This document shows positions 41,045 to 50,084 of a stretch of 64,000 bases of DNA, in pieces (within the stretch, counting starts at the first letter, position 1; the number at the start of each line of letters is the position of its first letter). This stretch comes from Flemingiibacterium sp045635785. GTDB lineage: Bacteria; Bacillota; Clostridia; Oscillospirales; CAG-272. Location: assembly GCA_045635785.1 (NCBI GenBank), contig JAZTWJ010000107.1:17566-81565 (forward strand). The letters are read 5' to 3'. The notes beneath the pieces were generated by a model, which saw only the letters and a program-made list of their open reading frames with translations, ran no database searches and had not been told where the DNA came from. The position numbers were made by a program, and so were the translations under genes.

Positions 41045-43159
41045 CTACCTCACAAGTTTCAAAAGATCCCGCGTGGGCGTGACGTCGCCCTCGGCAAGCG
41101 CCTTTATTTCGGAAAATTCGTCGCTGTTGCAAACGACCATCGGTGTCGTCAGCGCATACCCCTCGTTTTTGATGCCCTCCATATCAAAGGAAACCAGCAC
41201 CTCGCCTTTTTTTACTGTCTGCCCCTTGGTGACATGGGTGGTGAAATATTTGCCGCCCAGCTTCACCGTATCAATGCCAATATGCAGCAGAATTTCACAA
41301 CCCTCTGCCGTAAGATTCACGGCGTGCCCCGTATCGAACACATCTGCGACCACAGCATCGCAGGGTGCATACAGCCTGCCATCGGACGGTTCAACGGCAA
41401 TGCCGTCACCAAGCATTTTCTTTGCGAAAACATCATCGGGAACCTCGGCAAGCGGCACGATCCTTCCTGCCATATGGGCAGAGAGCATCCTATCTTCGCC
41501 ACCGGAAGGTGCCACTTTTTCCACCTGCGCCGATGCGGTATGCGCGCCGATAATTTCATCCGTGCGTACCGCATCGGGCGAATCCATGAAGTCCTCAAGC
41601 TGTGATTTCACCACAGAAACCTGCGGTCCGTAAATGATTTGCACACCCTCTCCCTTTCGGATGACACCGGATGCGCCGCTCTGTCGCAGGAGCGAATCGC
41701 TGACATGTGCGGGATTTTTCACCGTGACACGCAGTCGTGTGGCACAGGCATCCAGATCGGAGATATTAGTCTTTCCGCCGAGCCCTTTCAAAATGAGCGC
41801 AGGTACGAGAAGCGAGGCATCGTCGGCTTTATCCTTGCGGGCATTATAGTCTGCGCGGGTGTAAAGCTTGGTTTCCTCGTCATCCGCCTCTCTGCCGGGC
41901 GTTTTGAGATTCAGTCCGCGAATCATGAGACTAAACAGGAAATAATATACCACCGCGTAAACCGCGCCGATGATCACGATCCATATCCAATTGGTCTTGG
42001 CATTTCCCTGCAAAATACCAAACAGCGTCAAGTCGATCAGACCGCCCGAAAAGGTCATTCCCACACCCACGCCGAAGATATGCGTCAGCATGTAGGAAAG
42101 TCCCGCAAGCACGCAATGGATGGCATAAAGGATGGGAGAAACAAAGAGGAAGGTGAATTCAATGGGCTCGGTGATACCGGTAAGCATGGCAGTCAGCGCC
42201 GCCGATAATAAAAGGCCGCCCACGATTTTTCTTTTTTCAGGACGTGCCGCACGGTACATGGCAAATGCGGCGGCGGGCGAGCCGAAGATCATAAAGGGGA
42301 ATTTTCCCGACATAAAGCGGGTTGCGGATACGGAAAAGCGTTCGGTCGCTTTGGATGCAAGCTCGGCGAAATAGATATTTTGCGCGCCTTGTACGAGCAC
42401 GCCGTCGATGACCGCAGAGCCGCCCACCTCCGTCTGCCAGAAGGGCATATAAAAGACATGGTGCAATCCAAAGGGGATGAGCGCACGCTCTATGATGCCG
42501 TAGATCCATGTGCCCGCATACCCCGATGCCAGCACCAAATTGCCAAGCGAAGCGATCAGCCGCTGTACGATCGGCCAAAGATAGAACATCAAAACGCCTA
42601 CAAACAAAAAGACAAGGCTTGAAATGATCGGAACAAATCGCGTACCGCCAAAAAAAGCGAGCACCTGTGGAAGCCTTATTTTATAGAAGCGGTTATGCAA
42701 AGCCGCCACACCAAGTCCCACGATGATGCCGCCAAATACGCCCATTTGGAGCGTTGGAATACCAAGCGCCGTGGTAGTAGAGTTGGCGGGTAAGCTTTCC
42801 ACACCGCCGCCCATGTGGATGAGCGCGCTGATGGCGGTATTCATAACCAGATAGGCGACTGCGCCGGAAAGCGCCGCCACCTCCTTCTCCTTTTTCGCCA
42901 TACCAATGGCAACACCCATGGCAAAAAGTAACGCAAGATTGTCAAAAACGACGCTGCCGGTTTTGCTCATAATATCGAGGATGGTGTAAAGGATACCTCC
43001 CTCATATATAATCCCCGTTAATCCATAGGTTTCGAGGGTGGTGGCGTTGGTGAAGGAGCTGCCGATGCCAAGCAGCAAGCCCGCCACCGGCAGAATCGCG
43101 ATCGGAAGCATAAAGGAACGACCGACGCGCTGCAATACGCCAAAAAAGCCGGATTTCAT
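41045..43159 (-). CDS. PTS transporter EIICBA, glucose family
   Basis: 704 residues in the order C-B-A. The EIIC membrane domain (1 to about 410) begins FFGVLQRVGRSFMLPIAILP and includes LTGITEPIEFTFLFV. EIIB carries its phospho-Cys in NISDLDACATRLRVTV at about 465. EIIA carries its phospho-His in CEILLHIGIDTVKLGG followed by FTTHVTKGQTVKKGE. It takes up and phosphorylates glucose or a related sugar such as N-acetylglucosamine or maltose; the order and EIIA type favour a glucose-like substrate. With ptsH and ptsI downstream it makes a self-contained PTS. Confidence 0.93.
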   Translation of the reverse strand: MKSGFFGVLQRVGRSFMLPIAILPVAGLLLGIGSSFTNATTLETYGLTGIIYEGGILYTILDIMSKTGSVVFDNLALLFAMGVAIGMAKKEKEVAALSGAVAYLVMNTAISALIHMGGGVESLPANSTTTALGIPTLQMGVFGGIIVGLGVAALHNRFYKIRLPQVLAFFGGTRFVPIISSLVFLFVGVLMFYLWPIVQRLIASLGNLVLASGYAGTWIYGIIERALIPFGLHHVFYMPFWQTEVGGSAVIDGVLVQGAQNIYFAELASKATERFSVSATRFMSGKFPFMIFGSPAAAFAMYRAARPEKRKIVGGLLLSAALTAMLTGITEPIEFTFLFVSPILYAIHCVLAGLSYMLTHIFGVGVGMTFSGGLIDLTLFGILQGNAKTNWIWIVIIGAVYAVVYYFLFSLMIRGLNLKTPGREADDEETKLYTRADYNARKDKADDASLLVPALILKGLGGKTNISDLDACATRLRVTVKNPAHVSDSLLRQSGASGVIRKGEGVQIIYGPQVSVVKSQLEDFMDSPDAVRTDEIIGAHTASAQVEKVAPSGGEDRMLSAHMAGRIVPLAEVPDDVFAKKMLGDGIAVEPSDGRLYAPCDAVVADVFDTGHAVNLTAEGCEILLHIGIDTVKLGGKYFTTHVTKGQTVKKGEVLVSFDMEGIKNEGYALTTPMVVCNSDEFSEIKALAEGDVTPTRDLLKLVR

Positions 43160-43497
43160 AATGATATTTCCTTTCCTATATAAAGATTCACGCCGTTATT
43201 ATCGCCCAAAAAGAAAACAATCATACCAAACGCGAATATTTCTCATTCCACAAAAAAAGCCGCCACATAGCGTGACGGCTTTTGCCTTGCTCTCACTTGG
43301 AAAAAAGCGCAGACTGCATAAAAAATTCCCAAACATATTCGGACGGCATGCGGTGATAATAATAGCAGAGTCGGGCGGAAACGCCTTGACTCCCCTTAAC
43401 AGATCGTCTCCGCCCGACAATTTCGGTTTCGTGAAATTTTGCGAAAAACGCGGATGCGGTCGATCATATAGATAGTTTGGGTAAAAGGAGAATAATT
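43160..43497 (-). promoter_or_regulatory. PTS operon leader with large stem and intrinsic terminator
   Basis: Reading towards EIICBA on the minus strand: a stem with perfect 10-bp arms at 43409-43418 and 43370-43379, then a terminator hairpin with T7 at 43283-43252 (AAAAGCCG/CGGCTTTTTTT), about 90 bases before the EIICBA start. The gene upstream (the spore protein) points the other way, so the terminator has no gene to terminate. This suggests attenuation, for example by an antiterminator as in GlcT-controlled ptsG. I could not place a promoter with confidence. Confidence 0.6.
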
Positions 43498-43758
43498 ATG
43501 TCTAACAACACAAACAAGATCGTTGTCCCCGAAGCAAAGGCTGCCATGGAGCAGTTCAAGATGCAGGCGGCTAATGAAGTGGGCGTCAATCTGAAGCAGG
43601 GCTACAACGGCGAACTCACATCCCGTCAGGCTGGCTCTATCGGCGGGCAGATGGTCAATAATATGAATCCCATACGAACCGAGGTTTTTGAGCGAAAGAG
43701 CAGAACTGCAAGGGGACATAAGCTTACGGTGCGGTACATAGTCAAGCTGGCATTGTAA
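43498..43758 (+). CDS. Alpha/beta-type small acid-soluble spore protein with a C-terminal tail
   Basis: 86 residues, ATG 43498 after AAGGAG. The core EAKAAMEQFKMQAANEVGVN followed by LTSRQAGSIGGQMV is diagnostic of alpha/beta SASPs, which coat and protect spore DNA; the germination protease site region (KMQAANEVG) is recognisable. Usual proteins end soon after GGxMV; this one continues about 30 residues with a basic stretch (ERKSRTARGHK). No frameshift alternative restores a usual ending. A terminator follows. Confidence 0.9.
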   Translation: MSNNTNKIVVPEAKAAMEQFKMQAANEVGVNLKQGYNGELTSRQAGSIGGQMVNNMNPIRTEVFERKSRTARGHKLTVRYIVKLAL

Positions 43759-43760
43759 AA

Positions 43761-43785
43761 GAGGGGATCAGAAGATCCCCTCTTT
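43761..43785 (+). terminator. Terminator of the SASP gene
   Basis: GAGGGGATC (43761-43769), AGAA, GATCCCCTC (43774-43782), TTTAT. Confidence 0.85.
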
Positions 43786-43818
43786 ATAGTTTGCGCTTAC
43801 GTGTAATAGGTATATACC

Positions 43819-45897
43819 TTATTTCAGATATTGATACAGCGAATCAAAGGCACCAACCGTTTGTGCACGGAATATGGGAGAGTATCCGATCAGCACGATC
43901 TCGCCCTTGCCATAGCTTGTGCGAATAATGGCAGGCGTACCGTCGGGAATGATGCTGTTGCCTTGAAAGGTACCCTCAATTTGATATTTTTCGGCATAAT
44001 AGGTTTCATGAATGTGCATCACGGGCATGAACCATCCTACTGCATGAAAATCTTTGCCGTGCGCATTGACTCTATTCAGACGCATCTGAACGCCGGGATA
44101 TTTTGCACCTACATCCTGAATATCCAGCCCGAACGTTTCGATTGCATAGGGCACCGCTCCGCCAAAGGCAATGAGACGACCGCCTTGCTCCACAAATGTC
44201 CGCAGTCCCTTCCTACCCGCCTCACGCAGTCCACTGCGATACTTTTGAGGCTGGTTGCCGAGGTACTCACTTTTGCAAAGAGATTCATCGCCGTCCATAT
44301 ACTGCTTGGTATCCTCCGGAAGGATCAAAATGTCTGCGTTCACATTACCGGAGATGATGTCATCATCCAAAACAGAACGGAAGGGACACTGATGCTGATC
44401 CAAAACGCAACGAAGCCAACCTTCATCCGTATTTCCGGAGTAGTAACGCTTGTAGATGGCGATCTTTTTATCAGTCTTCCAGCTGTAGGAAGCGGAGGTG
44501 TGGTGATAAACATCAAAATGTTCCTGATCAAATTCTGCGGAAGAAATCACATCTGCCGTAACATAGCCCGCAACAGACGACGATGGTATTTTACCGGGTG
44601 TGGTGTTGATCAGCGCATTGAGTATGAAAGCATAGGCACTCTGTGCTGTTGGGATGGCGATGGTTCCCTTGGGATATACCCTTGCATCTGCCACGAAGGA
44701 TTCCTTTGCTTGATACATGGCAATACGGTGATGAGAAAGCGCTTCAAAAATCTTATCCGTGGACTCGCCTGCGGGAATCACATATAATGCGGCAATGCCG
44801 CTGTCGATCGCCTTTTGCTTTTGCTCTGCTGTTTTGTGACACATGGCATCCATCACACGCGCAGGATTGCGCCCCATGGTATCAAGGACTGCCATAGCGG
44901 CGACCTTCTGCTGTTTTACAATATCACCGAGCTTCCACAGACCGCCCTTCCAAGGGTTGGGGAAAAAGGGCGTGGGCTTCATGGGATCCTCATGAACACC
45001 AAAGGGCTTCAGCTGTTCTTTGTAGATCAAACGGGGGCTCGCCATTTTGGCATGGGAAGATTCGGTCAAAAGACCGACAATATTGTGTACACCGGCTACA
45101 GATCCAAAGCTGGCGGTGCCTGACGCGCCGAACATTTCGCTGACGACACCTTGAACTCCTTCTGCCTCCAGCGCGTAGCCCATATCCGAGCCAAAGAAGT
45201 TTTGCTCACGCAAAACCATGGCGCTGATGCCGTTCGTGATGGGGCCTTTATATGGCGGGATAAACATTCGGCTTGTATAGCTTCCCATCTGATGGTGGTC
45301 CACAAACAGCTGGGGGCACCATTCCTCGTACATCGCCTTGGACAGATATTTGGATTCGACCAAATTGCAGAATGCCGCATCGCGGTTGTTATCATGACCT
45401 GCATAGTGATGGTACAGATAGGGATAGGTCGTTGCCTCGTGCTCCGTTCCCAAATACTCGTTGTAGAAATCAGTGATCATGATCTGACCGTCGGGATTGG
45501 CGCTGGGGATCATCACCAAAACCACATTATCCAAAATGTGCGAATGATCGCCGCTTAAAAGCTCATATGCAAGCAGCGGAGACATTTGGGTGCCGCCAAG
45601 TTCCTTTGCGTGCAAGCTCATAGACTGCATGCAAATGCATACGTTGCCGTTGTGACGCCCCTCGTACATCGCCATGCGAGAGTCAGCCTTGATCTGTTCC
45701 AGATTTGCCATGTTTTTTTCGGAGGTGATGACCACCTGAATAAAGGGATTGCCGAGGGTGGTTTTGCCGATCTCTGTAACTTGTATACAGGGGCTTTCCT
45801 TTGCCAACAATTTGTAATATTCGCACAAGCGATCCCAACGGGCGATCTTATAATCATCGCCGGGGCAGAATCCAAAAAAGCTTTGTGGTGAGGTCAT
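43819..45897 (-). CDS. M14-family zinc carboxypeptidase-like protein
   Basis: 692 residues, no signal peptide. The M14 metal site is visible as SLHAKELGGTQ (HxxE) and LFVDHHQMGS (His), with the substrate-binding NNRD motif and a catalytic-Glu candidate in LLTESSHAK. The C-terminal half, from about residue 400, looks like a class I glutamine amidotransferase-like fold (ILILPEDTKQY, GGRLIAFGGAVP). It probably removes or processes amino acids or amides from a substrate in the cytoplasm. It follows UroD-type paralog 6 by 41 bases on the same transcript. Confidence 0.85.
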   Translation of the reverse strand: MTSPQSFFGFCPGDDYKIARWDRLCEYYKLLAKESPCIQVTEIGKTTLGNPFIQVVITSEKNMANLEQIKADSRMAMYEGRHNGNVCICMQSMSLHAKELGGTQMSPLLAYELLSGDHSHILDNVVLVMIPSANPDGQIMITDFYNEYLGTEHEATTYPYLYHHYAGHDNNRDAAFCNLVESKYLSKAMYEEWCPQLFVDHHQMGSYTSRMFIPPYKGPITNGISAMVLREQNFFGSDMGYALEAEGVQGVVSEMFGASGTASFGSVAGVHNIVGLLTESSHAKMASPRLIYKEQLKPFGVHEDPMKPTPFFPNPWKGGLWKLGDIVKQQKVAAMAVLDTMGRNPARVMDAMCHKTAEQKQKAIDSGIAALYVIPAGESTDKIFEALSHHRIAMYQAKESFVADARVYPKGTIAIPTAQSAYAFILNALINTTPGKIPSSSVAGYVTADVISSAEFDQEHFDVYHHTSASYSWKTDKKIAIYKRYYSGNTDEGWLRCVLDQHQCPFRSVLDDDIISGNVNADILILPEDTKQYMDGDESLCKSEYLGNQPQKYRSGLREAGRKGLRTFVEQGGRLIAFGGAVPYAIETFGLDIQDVGAKYPGVQMRLNRVNAHGKDFHAVGWFMPVMHIHETYYAEKYQIEGTFQGNSIIPDGTPAIIRTSYGKGEIVLIGYSPIFRAQTVGAFDSLYQYLK

Positions 45898-45938
45898 GAG
45901 GGTCTCCTTTCAAAAATGGTTTATATTATTTTGTTACG

Positions 45939-47051
45939 TCAGTTCATTTTGCCGTATTTAAGACCGGCATCAATAAAGCGGAGATAATTGTTCACCGCGT
46001 GGGGGGAGAGGGTGTTTTCATAGGGGCCGGCGGTGGGAGACAGAATAAACTTTCCGTCACTTGCCTGCGCGAAGGCATCCTTTACCTGCTCCTCGATCTC
46101 CTCGGGGGAAAGGCGAATCATATCGTCATACTGCACCGGTCCGATCAATGCCATATCGCGGCCGAGGATCTCGCGCGCCTGCGTTAAGGTGCAGTCGCCG
46201 ACGGGTGGCGCTTCGATAGTGTGAAGACCGTCGGGATTGATCTCCTTCATGCCTTCTCTGACATGGAAAAGATTGCCGTGATAATGAACGATGGAAAGCT
46301 TTCCGTAGGAGCGGATCAGATCCACGATCTTCTTCACATAGCGAACCGACAGCTCGTTGAAGCGGCTCGGTGAAACCAGCGGAGGCCCCGCAAATTCCGC
46401 ACCAACGATAAAATAGCAATCCGCCACATCGTTTTCCAGCAAATAGCGATACAAAGGAAGCACGCGCTCACACATGCAGTCCAAAAACTCGATCAGCAAA
46501 TCATAATCGGTGGCTGTAAAAAGTGAGAAGTTTTCGGCACTCATCAGGTTGTACAGCACGCCAAGCGGATCGCCGATGTCCATCATGAACAAGCCCTTGT
46601 CACCAAACTCAAGTCTTTCCTCGCGCAGCTTATCCAAATTCGGCGTAGGAGCAACATAGGGGATCGCCATGACATCGCGAAGCTGTTCCGGCTCGTCGAT
46701 GAAGAATTTTACCCTTGTCGGATCTCCGCCGCGGGATGTATGTCTGGTCAGCGTGCATCCGGGGGCATGGAGAATGGTCTCATGGACGGTATTCTGCCCT
46801 TCGGTACGCGTCACATGCTCAAATTTGATGTCGGGATTGGCGTTGTAGGCAAATCCGCAATTCAAATTGCGTCTGTCAAAGCTATCCACATCGCCCGCGA
46901 GGATTCGCTGCATGATAGGAGCATATGCGGGCTGATTCCATACATCGGTATAATAGCTCACACGGTGCCACGGGAACAACAGCCAAATGGGAAAACGATC
47001 CACCGGCTCACCGGCAAAATGCCGTAATAATCGTTCGCGGCTTGTTAACAT
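45939..47051 (-). CDS. UroD-type corrinoid methyltransferase, paralog 6
   Basis: 370 residues, ATG 47051 after AGGAGA. It begins LTSRERLLRHFAGEPVDRFPIW. The metal-site region reads SIVHYHGNLFHVREGM, with HxH in place of HxC, then TIEAPPVGDCTLTQA. The C-terminal ILSPTAGPYENTLSPHAVNNY fits the family. It lies 12 kb from the main cluster, with its own consensus promoter and an M14 peptidase downstream, so it may feed methyl groups from a different, amide- or peptide-linked substrate into the same corrinoid pool (inference). Confidence 0.82.
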   Translation of the reverse strand: MLTSRERLLRHFAGEPVDRFPIWLLFPWHRVSYYTDVWNQPAYAPIMQRILAGDVDSFDRRNLNCGFAYNANPDIKFEHVTRTEGQNTVHETILHAPGCTLTRHTSRGGDPTRVKFFIDEPEQLRDVMAIPYVAPTPNLDKLREERLEFGDKGLFMMDIGDPLGVLYNLMSAENFSLFTATDYDLLIEFLDCMCERVLPLYRYLLENDVADCYFIVGAEFAGPPLVSPSRFNELSVRYVKKIVDLIRSYGKLSIVHYHGNLFHVREGMKEINPDGLHTIEAPPVGDCTLTQAREILGRDMALIGPVQYDDMIRLSPEEIEEQVKDAFAQASDGKFILSPTAGPYENTLSPHAVNNYLRFIDAGLKYGKMN

Positions 47052-47105
47052 AACATTCTCCTGTTATTTATAGGATTGGTAAGTCAGCCTCAATTATCCA
47101 TAAAC

Positions 47106-47134
47106 ATTATATCGCATAGGATCTCAAATGTCAA
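47106..47134 (-). promoter_or_regulatory. Consensus promoter of paralog 6
   Basis: Minus strand TTGACA (47129-47134), 17 bases, TATAAT (47106-47111). Confidence 0.85.
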
Positions 47135-47187
47135 GACGTTTTTCTGAAAGCAGGAAATTTACGGCAGAGGATTTTTGTTCAAACCAC

Positions 47188-47216
47188 TTGTAATTCATCC
47201 GCAAATGTGCTATAAT
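47188..47216 (+). promoter_or_regulatory. Promoter of the histidine kinase gene
   Basis: TTGTAA (47188-47193), 17 bases ending TGC, TATAAT (47211-47216). A leader of about 120 bases follows. Confidence 0.75.
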
Positions 47217-47338
47217 CAAAAAAGAGAAATCGCCATGCGCATAAGATCATCGCTTCTTCATCGGCTGATTTTACGTTTCAACCATTTTCGAATGATAACC
47301 CATTCCTGCCGATCGGCAGCGGAAATGAAATACTGACC

Positions 47339-48805
47339 ATGTTCAAATCGCTATTTACAAAATATATTACGGCATTTATGCTGATCATTGGCATCAGCTT
47401 TCTGATCGTGTCGTTCATCGTCCACCAAATGGCACATTCCTACTCCCGCACCGCCAAGCAGGACATGCTCGACCGTACCGCGGATACTCTCACGACCACC
47501 GTAACCGAAAGCTTCCGCGAAAGCAACAGCTCCGATTTTAATCAGTTCATTTATTTCAACCGCAAGCAGCTCATCTTTGTTTTGGAAGCACTGTCAAGCA
47601 GCAATGAGGATATCTTCATCCTGGTTTCCGATTCCAATGGCGCGATCCTGCTTGCCGATGAGCGCATGTCTGCCGAACAAATTCAAAACAACATCCCTCT
47701 TGACGTGGTTTCCGACCTCGCCTCGAACGGCGAAAAATCGCTTACGGGCAATCTTGGCGGCGCGCTTTCGGGACAGCATCTCATCAAGGCGGCACCCATA
47801 TCCGCAGAAGACGGCAGCTTTGTCGGAGCCGTGTTCGTATGCTCCGCTACAGAGCAGATCGAAGCCTTTGTCGAAACCATGGTCAAAACCATCATTATGG
47901 CATGCCTTTGGGTCATGCTCGCTGCGCTTGTTGCCGTCTATTTTATCAGCGAGCGCATCATCGCGCCGCTCAAAAATATGTCCAAAGCGGCAAAAAGCTT
48001 CGCGCAAGGAAAATTTGATGTTCGCGTTCCCGTCACAGGCAGAGACGAGGTCGCAGAGCTTGCCACCGCTTTCAACAACATGGCATCGGGCATGGCGCAT
48101 ATCGAAGATACCAGACGCACCTTCCTTTCCAGCGTCAGCCATGATCTGCGAACACCCATGACGTCCATATCCGGCTTCATCGACGGCATCCTCGACGGAA
48201 CCATCCCTCCGGATAAGCATGAATATTATTTGGGTGTCATCCGCACGGAGATCCGCCGACTCTCACGCCTTGTCATCAATCTTCTCGACATTACAAGAAT
48301 CCAGGCAGGCGAGCGAAAATTCACTATGGAAGCCTTTGATATCTGCGAAATGGGCAGATTGATCCTCATCGGCTTCGAACAAAAGTTAGAGGCAAAAAAG
48401 CTGGATGTGGAATTTGACTGCGCCCGCGATAAAATGATGGTCTATGCGGACCGCGACGCCATCTATCAGATTTTCTACAACATCTGCGACAATGCCGTCA
48501 AATTCTCACGCGAGGGCGGCAAATACAAAATCAGCATTCTTGAAAAGGATAAAAAAGTCTATGTCAGCGTTTTTAACGAGGGGGCAGGCATTCCCGCGGA
48601 CGAGCTTCCCTTCGTATTTGAACGGTTTTATAAGAGCGACAAATCCCGCGGTCTCGATAAAAGCGGCGTAGGTTTAGGACTGTTCATCGCAAAGACCATC
48701 ATCGACGCCCATGAGCAGGAGATCTGGGTAAAATCCGTCCACGGTGAAAACTGCGAATTCGTCTTTACCCTTTCCGCTTCCGATATGCTGATCCCAAAGG
48801 ATTAA
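47339..48805 (+). CDS. Membrane sensor histidine kinase
   Basis: 488 residues. A transmembrane segment at about 9-32, an extracytoplasmic domain of about 150 residues, a second segment at about 183-205, a HAMP linker (RIIAPLKNMSKAAKSFAQGKF), HisKA with the phospho-His in FLSSVSHDLRTPMTSI, and HATPase boxes (IFYNICDNAVKFS, GAGIPADELPFVFERFYK, GVGLGLFIAKTII). It resembles kinases paired with OmpR-type regulators. No regulator is adjacent; the OmpR-type protein at 15882-16571 is a possible partner. The ribosome site is weak. Confidence 0.92.
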   Translation: MFKSLFTKYITAFMLIIGISFLIVSFIVHQMAHSYSRTAKQDMLDRTADTLTTTVTESFRESNSSDFNQFIYFNRKQLIFVLEALSSSNEDIFILVSDSNGAILLADERMSAEQIQNNIPLDVVSDLASNGEKSLTGNLGGALSGQHLIKAAPISAEDGSFVGAVFVCSATEQIEAFVETMVKTIIMACLWVMLAALVAVYFISERIIAPLKNMSKAAKSFAQGKFDVRVPVTGRDEVAELATAFNNMASGMAHIEDTRRTFLSSVSHDLRTPMTSISGFIDGILDGTIPPDKHEYYLGVIRTEIRRLSRLVINLLDITRIQAGERKFTMEAFDICEMGRLILIGFEQKLEAKKLDVEFDCARDKMMVYADRDAIYQIFYNICDNAVKFSREGGKYKISILEKDKKVYVSVFNEGAGIPADELPFVFERFYKSDKSRGLDKSGVGLGLFIAKTIIDAHEQEIWVKSVHGENCEFVFTLSASDMLIPKD

Positions 48806-48871
48806 ATTGCGACGCTAAGTTTCATACAAACGCCATCTGAACGCCGATTGCGCGCACCGAATGGCGTGCAA

Positions 48872-48896
48872 AAAGGGGACGCATTGCGTCCCCTTT
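48872..48896. terminator. Bidirectional hairpin between kinase and PDZ genes
   Basis: AAAGGGGACG (48872-48881) and CGTCCCCTTT (48887-48896) form a 10-bp stem that overlaps the stop of the PDZ gene. Confidence 0.8.
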
Positions 48897-49485
48897 ATTC
48901 TGTCCAAAGAATGGTATGATACCGATTATCACGAAAAACCTTCAACTCCACAGATCCTGTCGCCGCATGGATCAATCGATCCAATGAAGCGATATCCGAA
49001 ATTTCAACACTGTTCACAGCGACGATAATATCGCCCGATTCCATGCCGGCAAGTCCTGCCGCGGAAGTAGGCTCCACCTCGCTGATCATCACACCGATCG
49101 GAATTCGGTAGCGACGGGAAATCTCTGCTGTCACGTTCTGTATATTGCCGGAGGATACGGTCTCGCCAATCAAGAAAACACTTCCGTTAGAAGAAGCGCT
49201 CTCCTGCTCTTGCAAAGTCTCATCCGGCATGGATCCGCGCGGAAAATACAAAAAGCGGTTTTCATCGATCATTTCATAGATCATCATACCGCCGATCACG
49301 CCCGTGACACCGAATGCGATCACAAGACATCCTGTCGCAAGTGCCCGCGAAGCCTTTGCGAGACGGGAGCCGTTGCGCTCGCGTCTGAATCTCTCATAAT
49401 CCAAATGTCCGCCGTAGCCGCCGTAAACAGACTCCCCGACATTCTTTTTTTCTTCAGTTTTTGCTTCGTTGAATATGCCGAACAT
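48895..49485 (-). CDS. Membrane-anchored PDZ-domain protein
   Basis: 196 residues from ATG 49485 (GGGGG four bases upstream). A cytoplasmic N-terminus of about 55 residues is followed by one transmembrane segment (about 56-77), an acidic linker and a single PDZ domain resembling that of HtrA (GVMISEVEPTSAAGLAGMESG, then DIIVAVNSVEISDIASLDRLI). No protease domain is present. It may present peptides or regulate another protease outside the membrane. Its upstream region has an extended -10 (TGA-TATAAT, 49595-49600) with a weak -35. Confidence 0.82.
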   Translation of the reverse strand: MFGIFNEAKTEEKKNVGESVYGGYGGHLDYERFRRERNGSRLAKASRALATGCLVIAFGVTGVIGGMMIYEMIDENRFLYFPRGSMPDETLQEQESASSNGSVFLIGETVSSGNIQNVTAEISRRYRIPIGVMISEVEPTSAAGLAGMESGDIIVAVNSVEISDIASLDRLIHAATGSVELKVFRDNRYHTILWTE

Positions 49486-49792
49486 AAAACCCCCGAAAGT
49501 GCCTATTGAACATCTCCGAAAATCATAAACGAAAAAAGCGATGCATTCTTCTTCCGCGAAAATATTTTCAGAGAACGACTTCTTATGTGATACCATTATA
49601 TCAGACAAATATGAATATTTTTCGGGCAATTTATGCACAAAGGTAAATTAAATTTGAAGTTTTACGACAATTCCTGTAAAGATTTTTCACATGGCAATGA
49701 TCGGCTAAAAAACAAGCACTTTTTTAATCGTATTCTCTCGAACGCCCTTTTCCAAAACGGTGTTTATGGATGATGGCATGTGGGATGGGGAT
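49486..49792. other. Gene-free interval
   Basis: Apart from the probable -10 box for the PDZ gene at 49595-49600 on the minus strand, I see no gene, repeat or strong hairpin in this AT-rich interval. Confidence 0.5.
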
Positions 49793-50008
49793 TCATTCCC
49801 CGATATAAGTAAACCGCTGATAAACCGCGCCGTCGCGCTCTACGGTTTCATTCCACATGGACGCAGGGCGCACCCAAAGCTCGCCCTCGCCGTACAGCGC
49901 ACGATAGATCACCATTTCTTCTAAGGTTTCGGAGTGCTTTGCAATGCCGATGACCGTATATTCATTACCCTTAAAGTGGCGGTATTTGCCAAGTCTTATC
50001 GGTTCCAT
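49793..50008 (-). CDS. DUF1653 protein
   Basis: 71 residues. The whole protein is the DUF1653 domain (LGKYRHFKGNEYTVIGIAKH, VIYRALYGEGELWVRPASMW, RFTYIGE). It is small, soluble and widespread in bacteria; function unknown. AAGGA precedes the ATG by about 12 bases. It lies 76 bases past the radical SAM gene on the same strand and may be at the end of that operon. Confidence 0.85.
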   Translation of the reverse strand: MEPIRLGKYRHFKGNEYTVIGIAKHSETLEEMVIYRALYGEGELWVRPASMWNETVERDGAVYQRFTYIGE

Positions 50009-50084
50009 ACTATATAATATCCTTTTCTTTGTATATCATATGGCAAAACGAACGCTATGACGGCGAGCATACCTTGCGATCCTT

